NCBI GenBank assembly: GCA_963794165.1
Contig: CAWCCT010000012.1
Location: 744,001 to 808,000, forward strand
DNA length: 64,000 nt
From: PALSA-350 sp963794165
Lineage (GTDB): Bacteria; Acidobacteriota; Terriglobia; Terriglobales; Acidobacteriaceae
Reading direction: 5' to 3'
Part shown: piece by piece, positions 18,786 through 26,567 of the stretch
Layout: each line of letters starts with the position of its first letter
Numbering within the stretch: position 1 is the first letter of the stretch
Notes under the pieces: generated by a model
Database searches by the model: none
Told to the model about the DNA's origin: nothing
Seen by the model: only the letters and a program-made list of their open reading frames with translations
Program-made: the position numbers and the translations under genes

Positions 18786-19565
18786 TTAGTAACACTTGAT
18801 AGTCAGTGCACCGTCGACCACCATGGTGCTTCCCGTCACAAATGAAGATTCATCCGAAGCGAGAAAAAGGGCAGCATTCGCTATTTCCGCGGGAGCCGCG
18901 ATCCGCCTCAACGCATATTTCGAATAAACCATCTCCCGAAGACCCTTAGGGTCCGCGTCTTTTTCGAAATAGTCCTGGACCAGGGGCGTTTCTACATCTC
19001 CCGGGCAGATGCAGTTCACCCTGATTCCTTGCGGACCATAAGTTAGGGCCGCAACCCGGGTGAGCGCAATCACGCCGCCCTTGGCCGCACAATAGGCAGC
19101 CAGGTCGGGATCGCCGACAAAGCCCAACACCGAGGCCATGTTGACGATTGCGCCGCCGCCTGCTTGAAGCATTGCAGGAATTGCAAACTTGCACCCCAAA
19201 AACACGCCTTTTAGATTGACGCTGTGCACCCGGTCCCAGTCTTCTTCTGATGTATCCACAAGCTTAGCCAAAACCTGGATAGCAGCGTTGTTCACCAGCA
19301 CGTTCAGCTTTCCGTATCGTTCAACCGTCGACTCCACAGCCTTCTGAAGGTCGCTGGCCTTTGAAACGTCAGCCATCGAAAATGTCGCGTCGCCGCCCGC
19401 CGCCCTGATAAGCGCAACCGTTTCTTCACCGGCAGCCTTGTCTCGATCCAGAACCGTGACCTTGGCGCCCTCTTTGGAAAATAGCTGTGCCGTAGCCCTG
19501 CCGATTCCCGATCCCGAACCGGTCACAATAGCCACTTTTCCCGCTAGTCTCAAGAAGTCCCCCAT
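18786..19565 (-). CDS. SDR-family NAD(P)-dependent oxidoreductase
   Basis: This 259-residue cytoplasmic enzyme is a classical short-chain dehydrogenase. It has the cofactor motif TGSGSGIG (15-22), the structural LVNNAA (90-95), and the catalytic S145, Y158 and K162 in NMASVLG and YCAAK. D40 at the end of strand 2 (VLDRDK) suggests NAD rather than NADP. It shares a strand with the RraA-like and enolase-superfamily genes. Dehydrogenases of this type oxidise sugars or 2-keto-3-deoxy sugar acids in non-phosphorylative pathways. That role is inferred from context only. Confidence 0.85.
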   Translation of the reverse strand: MGDFLRLAGKVAIVTGSGSGIGRATAQLFSKEGAKVTVLDRDKAAGEETVALIRAAGGDATFSMADVSKASDLQKAVESTVERYGKLNVLVNNAAIQVLAKLVDTSEEDWDRVHSVNLKGVFLGCKFAIPAMLQAGGGAIVNMASVLGFVGDPDLAAYCAAKGGVIALTRVAALTYGPQGIRVNCICPGDVETPLVQDYFEKDADPKGLREMVYSKYALRRIAAPAEIANAALFLASDESSFVTGSTMVVDGALTIKCY

Positions 19566-19680
19566 TATGCTCTGCTAATTCAACGAAGTTATATGGTTCA
19601 CAGAGGCACCGTCAACGCCATTTGCAATCAAAAAATGGCCATTTTCCTAATGAAATTTGATTGCTTTTGGCAGCCGCGCC

Positions 19681-20367
19681 TCAAAGAATGCCGTACTCTG
19701 CAAATACCTCTGCGACCTTTCGCCCCTTTTTAAATTCCTCACCCACGATCTGTTCGCCGCGTAACTTCATTTCCGCTTTTTCGATAACCACTTCCACCGC
19801 GGAAGCCGGAATCACCACCACTCCGTCGTAGTCGCCGAATACGATGTCACCGGAATTTACCGCGACACCGTCACAGTCGATTTGTATGTCGTAGGCCACC
19901 ACTTCGGAACGCCCGCGCGAGTCATAAGACGAAATGCCCTTCGCAAAAACCGGAAATTCAATTTGCGCGATCTTCGCGGCGTCCCGCGTCAATCCATCGA
20001 TCAGGGCTCCAAGCACGCCCTTGGCGGATGCGGCCATACTCAGTAGTTCACCCCAAACGGCTGCTGACATGTCCCCGCCCGTCGTAAGCACGACCACATC
20101 ATTCTCTCTTAGGGTGTCCAGGGCCTCCATTTCCATCGCATAAGGCTTCTCCGGCATGTGGTTCACGGTCTTGGATAACATGGTCCGTGCTCGACCGATG
20201 ACGCGTGCTTCTGGAAATAAAGGGCGAATTTGGTGAGAAACTGCCTGATGCCGGAAGCCCAAAGAGTCAAGCACATCGCACAAAACAGCGGAATAAAGCG
20301 GACTAAGTCTGCTGCTGACCTCGGCGAAAGACATCTTTGCGGGTAGCAGGCCCGATGATTGCTTCAT
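19681..20367 (-). CDS. RraA-like pyruvate-type aldolase / HMG aldolase family
   Basis: The protein (228 residues) has the RraA/4-hydroxy-4-methyl-2-oxoglutarate aldolase fold signature: WGELLSMAASAKGVLGALID, the GLTRD loop that binds the substrate and metal, FPVFAKG, and the closing IVFGDYDGVVVIP. Family members cleave or decarboxylate 2-oxo acids with a divalent metal, while E. coli RraA itself only regulates RNase E. I place the start at 20367 because AAGGAGAAG lies just before it. A longer frame to 20418 would overlap the stop of the GH38 gene. With the dehydratase and SDR nearby it is a good candidate for cleaving a keto-deoxy sugar acid. Confidence 0.8.
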   Translation of the reverse strand: MKQSSGLLPAKMSFAEVSSRLSPLYSAVLCDVLDSLGFRHQAVSHQIRPLFPEARVIGRARTMLSKTVNHMPEKPYAMEMEALDTLRENDVVVLTTGGDMSAAVWGELLSMAASAKGVLGALIDGLTRDAAKIAQIEFPVFAKGISSYDSRGRSEVVAYDIQIDCDGVAVNSGDIVFGDYDGVVVIPASAVEVVIEKAEMKLRGEQIVGEEFKKGRKVAEVFAEYGIL

Positions 20368-20414
20368 TACTTCTCCTTCCAGGGAGCCTCGCGCAGCCCA
20401 AACATCGCGAAACA

Positions 20415-23400
20415 TCACTTGTCGCCTTGCACGCCTAGTCCCACCAGGCGAACCGTTCGTATTTCGTGCGCTTTCAGTGACAACGACAACGATTCTCCCG
20501 TCGAATCAGGGCCCAGTTGGTGTTCATCGTTCTCCACCCCGTTGGTCGAATACAACGCCTTGAATCGCAAATGCGTAAACTGCACCTGAGCTGTTGTCGG
20601 CGATTCATCTGTGTTGTAGAACCGTAAAATCGTGCCCCGGCCATCTTCCGCGCCCTTCCAGGTCGCAAGAATGACGTGAGGGTTGTCGATTTTCACAAAA
20701 CCACCCGAAGCGGCCGGCAGCGGTTCGTTCGCCCATACCTGTTTGTCCATGTCGTTCACCTGCTCGCTTTCGAGCGGGCTGGTTTCCTCACGCGAGAACC
20801 GCGCCAATCGATCCGGCTGGAACGTTGCATCCGACGTAATGCTGTAGTGGAAGTCGAAGCTGCCGCCCTGGAATGGCCGCTCATCGTCGCCGTCGTAGTT
20901 GTCCATGATGTACGAGAATACCGAACCGTTGTGAATCTTCAGTGTTTTCGGCCACAAACCTCGATTGATATCGCCCAGGGTCAACAGCGGAGCCTCGTCC
21001 AAGGTGAGCCCGATGGTTGCTTTGGGAGAACTGACCGACACCCAATGCTGTGCGGAAAACCACTCCTTGTTGGCACCCGGAAGTTGGTCCTTCTCCGGGT
21101 CGATCCAGGTATTCAACGATTCATAGCGAATACGGGCGGGCGTCGCCGCGAAGGGAAACGCAAAGTAGACGCCCTCAGGAGCTTGCACGGCATCTTTTTC
21201 GATGTGGTTCCAGATCTGAATCTTGCGCTCGTCATCGAACAGCCTGATTTCCGTGCGGATCGCAGGCGTGTGCGCGGCCGAGCTTTTCATCACCAGCTCC
21301 ATTCCCCAGGGGGTCTTCTCCACCGTCGTAACGCTGCCCTGCTGTGCGGTCGAAATCTTGAGATCCGCAACCGGCAATGCAGGGCTGATCTGTAACAATG
21401 AGCTGTTCCCCGCAACCCTCTGCTGGATAAGATCTTCGCCCTCGTGGCCGTATCCGGCGTAAACATATTGATCGAGAGCATAAGCACTGCTCGCATCCAC
21501 TAACTCCACGCCGAGCGTTTTGTCGTAAATGCTCGCGATCCCGCCTCGCTCGGGATCGACCGTCACCCGGTAGTATCGGCTCTCGATGGTATTGGAAGTC
21601 GCCTCGTCTTTTGCCTTTTCTGGGATGGAACCGCGTGGGACCAGGCCGTAGCAACGGTAGCCGAGGGCCGGAACGTCTACTGCGCGTAAACGGACCCGGT
21701 CATACTCTTCGTCAGGCATATGCCGCAGCAGCTCAAGCTCCACCGGCTTGCCGGTTTCCAGGTCTACCAGAACGTCACCGCGAGTGATATCTGTCTCCAC
21801 CTCTCCCGATCGAGGCCAGGAAAGGGAATTGAAGACCACCAATGCGGGTCCGCGGAGATTCAATTTGTCTGCGATCTGGCTCATGCCGCGGCGAAGCATA
21901 CTATCCACATCGTTGGCTGCATCTTCGGTGAACGATTCTTTGTTATGGCGAAGAATCATCGCCTGATCGCTCTCCGGTTTCCGCCAAGTCGCCGGTGCAC
22001 CCCAGGTGTGCTCGGTATAGAAGAGAAGATTCTGCCAGATCCGGTCGTCCACTTCGATGGGATACCGGATATCCGGGTTCACTGCGCCGGCAAGTGACGC
22101 GAACTTCTCGGCTGCCAAAGCCCGTTCCTTGGCTCTGCGTGCTTGCGCCGCAAAGTGGGCGTTGGAGGCCGCCATCTCTTCCCACCATGCCCCCCCGTCG
22201 CCGCTCAGCGTATGTAGGGAAGACCCGAAATTCTGCTCCACGTACTTGAAGAATTCGTCCATCGTTGCGACCTGAATGCTCGGAAACGCGAAGTCCCGGT
22301 TCCACTGTTCCGGAAAATCCAGTTCGCTCGCGAGAAACGGGCGATTATCGACCTGCGTGCCGTACAGCAGTACCGTGTCCGGAGCGTACTCGGGCGTGGA
22401 ATAAGTCTGCAGAAAAATGGGCAGGGAATTGATCCCGGCCGCCTCACTATTGTTCTTTGTGAACAGCGATTCAAACTGTAGGTAACTTCGTGAAAACCAG
22501 GTCAGCACGCGGGCCCCGTCCGGTCCTTCCCACCAGAATGGCGACTTTGCGGTCATACGCCCGTTGGGAATGATCCCGCCGCGGAAAGGATTGCTGGAAA
22601 TAGCGAAGTAGTGAACTCCGATCGCCTGAAGATAGGAGGGCATAGCCCAAACGTGGGCCGGCACGTCCGTCTGGTTTGCGTACTTGATCGGGATTCGATT
22701 GGCTTTGCCGAATTGCGCGCTGGCATAGAAGAGCCGGAACAACTCCTCCTGGGAGGCAAGCCCGCTATTGATGGTGAACAACTGGGCGGGGAGCGAAAGC
22801 CGGTCTTCTCGCAGCAACTCCAACACCCGGTCACGCATTTCCGGAACCCGATTTTGCCAATAATCCGTGTAAATGAATGCGCCGTCGGGGTCGAACTTGA
22901 GGGTTTTATTCTTCTCGAGCGCGGTAACAATACCGTCCATGTTCCGCAAATGAACTTCATACGACATCGGCCTGTAGTCCGTGTATCCCATGTCCAGGTG
23001 TATTTGCGGAGCCAAAAAGAGCTTCCACTTCCGCGCCGCGGCAAGCTGCAAAGTTTTTTCAGCCCCGGCCGCACCGGCGTGAATCGCAAGCTCTGCCGAA
23101 ACAGAATCTTTGAACTCCGGCACTTGCACGGCGCATGCCGCCTCTCCAAATTCGTAATCCGAATTTAAATCGCAGGAATATGGCTTGCCTGCGAGCGTGA
23201 GGGTCGCGGAGCCATGTTGCAAAGGCTGCATCGCAGAGGCCTTCAACGTCACAATCTCACGCAGGCCGCTCCCGCTGCGCCGGTAAAAGATGGTTGGTAC
23301 AGCGCCAATGTCCACTGCTGTGGAGGGCGTGGCTTGCGGATCGTTCGTTAACTTTAAAGCGTCGTAGTAAACGCCGGATTCGCCACCGGTGGGGTTCTTG

Positions 23401-23966
23401 GGACCGAGAATGGGTTCGCTGTTATCGTCCAGGCAGGTCAGGACCAGGCGATTGGACCCTTCCTGAAAGTAGCTCGCGGGCAGTGCAAGGACCAGGTGTT
23501 GACGAGAAAATACGATGTTCCAAGCTGTTTCCGGGTCACCGATCTCCTCGCTCAGCGTCGGCGCGGGAAAGAATTTTCCCTTGTGGCCATTGATCTCCAC
23601 CACATACTGCGGTACACCCGCGGACTTGAAGAGCAGATCCAGCGTCAGGTAGAAAACGCCGGCCGGTGCCTTGGGTAAATCGAACGAAACAACGAACGGG
23701 TGCGGCCTGCTTCCGTGTTCCGCGTCACGCGAGCCGGGATGAAACCCGCTCCAGTCTTTCCTCGGGTCACTCTTCCCGGCAACGAACTCAGGATTGCCAC
23801 CCGCCGCAAAATCCCACTTGTTGTTGAATTCAAGTGTGGAATTATCAACCTTGCCGATCGTCCACAGCACCTGCTCGGTAGCTTCCGCGCAGAAACCACT
23901 CGCAGCGGAAAAGATAAGAAGCGCTAAAGTAACTGCCCGCAGCAACAGCGACTGTCCGGTCATCAT
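20415..23966 (-). CDS. GH38 alpha-mannosidase-like enzyme with N-terminal sugar-binding domain
   Basis: The protein (about 1,183 residues) has a signal peptide ending near SGFCA and so acts outside the cytoplasm. Residues about 30-230 resemble the carbohydrate-binding domain III of rhamnogalacturonan lyases (LWTIGKVDNSTLEF, YVVEINGHKGKFF). The GH38 catalytic domain starts near 330 with IHLDMGYTDYRP and contains YANQTDVPAHVWAMPSYLQA and DPDGAFIYTDYWQNR. A long GH38 C-terminal beta region ends the protein. GH38 enzymes are retaining alpha-mannosidases, but the divergent sequence leaves the sugar open. AAGGA precedes the ATG at 23966, while the longer frame starts with TTG. It follows the dehydratase gene by 21 bases and is surely co-transcribed with it. 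Confidence 0.8.
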   Translation of the reverse strand: MMTGQSLLLRAVTLALLIFSAASGFCAEATEQVLWTIGKVDNSTLEFNNKWDFAAGGNPEFVAGKSDPRKDWSGFHPGSRDAEHGSRPHPFVVSFDLPKAPAGVFYLTLDLLFKSAGVPQYVVEINGHKGKFFPAPTLSEEIGDPETAWNIVFSRQHLVLALPASYFQEGSNRLVLTCLDDNSEPILGPKNPTGGESGVYYDALKLTNDPQATPSTAVDIGAVPTIFYRRSGSGLREIVTLKASAMQPLQHGSATLTLAGKPYSCDLNSDYEFGEAACAVQVPEFKDSVSAELAIHAGAAGAEKTLQLAAARKWKLFLAPQIHLDMGYTDYRPMSYEVHLRNMDGIVTALEKNKTLKFDPDGAFIYTDYWQNRVPEMRDRVLELLREDRLSLPAQLFTINSGLASQEELFRLFYASAQFGKANRIPIKYANQTDVPAHVWAMPSYLQAIGVHYFAISSNPFRGGIIPNGRMTAKSPFWWEGPDGARVLTWFSRSYLQFESLFTKNNSEAAGINSLPIFLQTYSTPEYAPDTVLLYGTQVDNRPFLASELDFPEQWNRDFAFPSIQVATMDEFFKYVEQNFGSSLHTLSGDGGAWWEEMAASNAHFAAQARRAKERALAAEKFASLAGAVNPDIRYPIEVDDRIWQNLLFYTEHTWGAPATWRKPESDQAMILRHNKESFTEDAANDVDSMLRRGMSQIADKLNLRGPALVVFNSLSWPRSGEVETDITRGDVLVDLETGKPVELELLRHMPDEEYDRVRLRAVDVPALGYRCYGLVPRGSIPEKAKDEATSNTIESRYYRVTVDPERGGIASIYDKTLGVELVDASSAYALDQYVYAGYGHEGEDLIQQRVAGNSSLLQISPALPVADLKISTAQQGSVTTVEKTPWGMELVMKSSAAHTPAIRTEIRLFDDERKIQIWNHIEKDAVQAPEGVYFAFPFAATPARIRYESLNTWIDPEKDQLPGANKEWFSAQHWVSVSSPKATIGLTLDEAPLLTLGDINRGLWPKTLKIHNGSVFSYIMDNYDGDDERPFQGGSFDFHYSITSDATFQPDRLARFSREETSPLESEQVNDMDKQVWANEPLPAASGGFVKIDNPHVILATWKGAEDGRGTILRFYNTDESPTTAQVQFTHLRFKALYSTNGVENDEHQLGPDSTGESLSLSLKAHEIRTVRLVGLGVQGDK

Positions 23967-23987
23967 TTTTCGCGTTCCTTGCAATCG

Positions 23988-25184
23988 CTAGAAAATCGGT
24001 AACGATGGAACCCATCCAGGACGTTGCGGATCGTAGAACTCGTTAACTGTGCCTTGTTCCAGGTAGACACGGTTGTATTTCTCCACCTTGTCCCAATCAA
24101 TCTCTACCCCCAGACCGGGACCCTGCGGGACGTCAAAAAAACCATCCTTATATTGAAAAGGTTTGGTGATGACATCGTCTGCCTGATCGTGATAGTGACT
24201 ATCGATGGCGTACACCAGCGAAGGCGATGCCGCAGCCAGATGAAGCATGGCTGAGGTTGAAATACCCAACTCCCGGTCGCTGTGCATGCCCACTCCCAGA
24301 TGGAAGGCGTCGCACACCGCCATCATGCGTTGATTCTGGCGAAACCCGCCCCAGAAGTGAACATCCGACAAAATGATGTCAACGCTTCTCATCTGAATGC
24401 CGGGGGCTAATTGTTCCCAGGCCACAAGACACATATTTGTCGCGAACGGAATGCTTGAGGCCTTCCGCACTAGGCTCATGCCTTCCAGGTTCCACGTCGG
24501 ATCTTCCAGATATTCAAGCTCGATATTTTCGGCATCCAGCCATCGCAGAACCTGCATCGACGTCTCCACCGACCAAGCCGCGTTCGGATCCCAGCGCAAC
24601 GGAGACTCCGGAAACCGCTTCCGCAATTGCCGCACCAACTCGAGCTCAACCTTCGGGGGAAGGACACCACCCTTCAACTTGAGAACACGAAATCCATAGC
24701 GGTCGATGAGTTCTTGCGTTCTATCGACCATAGCCTCGGTGGACGTCTCGCCGCCGATCCCCTTCTCGCCCGGGTAGCGATAGAACAAGTAAGCCGCAGT
24801 CTCGACCCGGTTGCGCACGGCCCCTCCCAGGATCGAATGAATGGGACGATTCAAGGCCTTTCCCGCGGCATCAAGAAACGCCATCTCGATGCCCGCGCGC
24901 GCAATCGCGGGCACCGCAGTCTCATAGCCAATGCAAAAAACTCCCAACCGGTGATTGAGAATTCCAACCTCGAGGGGATCCAGGCCCAGGATGTATGGCT
25001 TCGCTACTTCGATAGCGTGGTCCATCACCTTTCCGCCGTAGGTCTCGCCGATGCCCGTAATGCCTTCATCGGTGCTGACTTCAATGATCGCTCGCGTGGT
25101 CCCCGTCTCCACGCCCATGCTCCAGCGCAGAGGTGCTTCCATGGGTACGGTGACATGGGTGAGTTTGATGCCGGTAACTTTCAT
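23988..25184 (-). CDS. Enolase-superfamily sugar-acid dehydratase (glucarate dehydratase-like)
   Basis: This 398-residue enzyme has both enolase-superfamily domains and the glucarate-dehydratase active-site set. VLKLKGG carries K169 and K171, metal ligands are D199 (RWDPNAAW), E227 (YLEDPTW) and N250 (FATNMCL), and the D274/H301 dyad lies in LSDVHFWGG and GMHSDRELG. Such enzymes remove water from an acid sugar to give a 2-keto-3-deoxy acid. It is the first gene of the minus-strand run that continues with GH38, RraA-like, SDR, PSD1 and DUF1501 genes. The exact sugar acid cannot be told from sequence. Confidence 0.85.
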   Translation of the reverse strand: MKVTGIKLTHVTVPMEAPLRWSMGVETGTTRAIIEVSTDEGITGIGETYGGKVMDHAIEVAKPYILGLDPLEVGILNHRLGVFCIGYETAVPAIARAGIEMAFLDAAGKALNRPIHSILGGAVRNRVETAAYLFYRYPGEKGIGGETSTEAMVDRTQELIDRYGFRVLKLKGGVLPPKVELELVRQLRKRFPESPLRWDPNAAWSVETSMQVLRWLDAENIELEYLEDPTWNLEGMSLVRKASSIPFATNMCLVAWEQLAPGIQMRSVDIILSDVHFWGGFRQNQRMMAVCDAFHLGVGMHSDRELGISTSAMLHLAAASPSLVYAIDSHYHDQADDVITKPFQYKDGFFDVPQGPGLGVEIDWDKVEKYNRVYLEQGTVNEFYDPQRPGWVPSLPIF

Positions 25185-25440
25185 CTGCTTCGATTATCCT
25201 CGTGATAATTTCGGTATTGAAAAGAAGTTAGAATCTGGAACGGCGATCAACCTGCTTTGGCTCCGCCCTCTGCCCTGCTCCGTGAAACAGTCCTTACGTT
25301 CCAACCCACACTGGCGCAGGCGGATCGCGGTTAGCGCTCGGGAACGATCCAAGTGAGCCAAATGAATGAAATGCGATGATATAGCATGAGAGGCTTGTCA
25401 GCCTACAATTTCAGTAATGAAACGCATGCCTCGAGCGGCT

Positions 25441-25490
25441 GCCAGGGCGTCAGTCCGGGGGAGCGGGTTTCAAACCCGCGGAAACGGTGA
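25441..25490. repeat. Short copy of a dispersed hairpin repeat
   Basis: The stretch CAGTCCGGGGGAGCGGG leads into a perfect hairpin, GCGGGTTT-C-AAACCCGC. The same two blocks recur in the tandem units at 62101-62206 and 62221-62325. It is an intergenic, non-coding repeat of the kind found in many copies in acidobacterial genomes. Confidence 0.6.
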
Positions 25491-25541
25491 GCATAAAACT
25501 TGCGGGCTAAAGAGTCTGCGTGAGAACTCCCGAATCACCGA

Positions 25542-25580
25542 GCTCAGGACGATCAATCAGTCCCGTAGGGACATCTGAGC
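25542..25580. repeat. Nested palindrome around GTCCCGTAGGGAC
   Basis: GCTCAG (25542-25547) pairs with CTGAGC (25575-25580), and within it GTCCC-GTA-GGGAC (25560-25572) forms an inner stem. This is a compact intergenic hairpin element inside the repeat island. Confidence 0.55.
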
Positions 25581-25626
25581 CCAAGGCGCAGCAGACGTTA
25601 GAAATCCAAGAAGACGCTGATTGTTT

Positions 25627-25791
25627 GGATCTCCAACTCGCCACGAAATCGTCATCCTGCCTGCCCCGGCTTGCCGTGGGAGCGAAGCGCCTCACAGATT
25701 TATCGCGTGGCACAAGACTTGATGGCGCGCAGTCGAAGGACCTCGAGCATGCTCATCTTAGCCCTGCTGCTCCGAGCTTTTCAACCGCCGA
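25627..25791 (+). repeat. Island repeat unit, copy A
   Basis: This unit begins GGATCTCCAACTCGCCAC and ends TTTTCAACCGCCGA. It is nearly identical to copy B, which starts 170 bases later in the same direction. It includes the block GCGCAGTCGAAGGACCTCGA, an intergenic motif common in Acidobacteriota. Confidence 0.75.
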
Positions 25792-25796
25792 TGTTC

Positions 25797-25960
25797 GGAT
25801 CTCCAACTCGCCACAAAAGCGTCATCCTGCCTGCCCCGGCTTGCCGTGGGAGCGAAGCGCCTCACAAATTTATCGCGTGACACAGCGCTTGTGGGCGCGC
25901 AGTCGAAGGACCTCGAGGATGCTCATCTTACCCATCTGCTCCGAGCTTTTCAACCGCCGA
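25797..25960 (+). repeat. Island repeat unit, copy B
   Basis: This is a direct repeat of copy A, with a few substitutions and a one-base length difference. Together with the inverted copy C, 113 bases away, it can form a hairpin with an arm of about 150 bases. Confidence 0.75.
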
Positions 25961-26073
25961 AGCCCGCATCCAGGGGGGAGCCGCTACGGTCTTTCCCCGG
26001 GGACCGAGAACAAGAACCGCTGCATCTTGCTGTGTTCCGTAGGCTACCTCTACGTTGCGTCTCTGGCTTCGGT

Positions 26074-26226
26074 GGTCGAAAAGGTACGAGGAGCATGGGT
26101 AAGATGAGCATCCTCGAGGTCCTTCGACTGCGCGCCCACAAGCGCTGTGTCACGCGATAAATCTGTGAGGCGCTTCGCTCCCACGGCAAGCCGGGGCAGG
26201 CAGGATGACGATTTTGTGGCGAGTTG
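26074..26226 (-). repeat. Island repeat unit, copy C (inverted)
   Basis: The reverse complement matches copy B almost base for base, from CAACTCGCCACAAAA through CCTCGAGGATGCTCATCTTA. It diverges only in the last 25 bases. After it, 26311-26567 holds nothing I can recognise up to the cytochrome gene. Confidence 0.75.
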
Positions 26227-26567
26227 ACGAAAAACACCCAAAACAAGGTAGCGCTTATGGCGTATTGCTGCCGGACTGAGGCGGCTAAATGCGAGTTCTC
26301 ACCCAGACTCTGAAAGCCCTGGTGGCCCACCTCTCGAGCGGTGCAGACTTTTTACCAGCCTGTATAGCCCGTACGAATCTGATGGAAAAGTGCAACGGCC
26401 TTAACCCCCCGCGTTAGAACTCACAGGGATGTCTTAGCACGCAGTCCGAGTCGTGTTCTAAAGCCCCGGCCATCTGCGGGTGCAGTTCAAAACATTCTAT
26501 TGGATAAGCCATTTGTGGCTGATCCTAGCCTTGCTCCCTACCTTGACACTAATTAAAGTGGAGACGG

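Larger units (their letters stand above)
25512..26310. repeat. Non-coding repeat island bounded by 18-base inverted ends
   Basis: The left end (25512-25529) and the reverse complement of the right end (26293-26310) match at 17 of 18 bases around GTGAGAACTC. Inside are two direct copies and one inverted copy of a roughly 150-165-base unit, plus a nested palindrome. No transposase is present, and the open frames inside are repeat artefacts. It resembles a MITE-like or REP-like non-autonomous element, or a hot spot where such elements collect. Confidence 0.6.

Noticed and set aside
20676..21395. 239-codon plus-strand open frame inside the GH38 gene
   Set aside because: It is also a shadow of the GH38 reading frame, with arginine-rich, featureless translation.
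22611..23168. Long plus-strand open frame inside the GH38 gene
   Set aside because: It is antisense to a well-supported GH38 domain and has no family pattern of its own.
25627..26226. CRISPR array
   Set aside because: The units are about 150-165 bases, only three in number, one inverted, with no short spacers and no cas genes.
25520..26330. Several small open frames on both strands of the repeat island
   Set aside because: The same peptide pieces recur in both directions because the DNA repeats are translated. They have no ribosome sites or family patterns.
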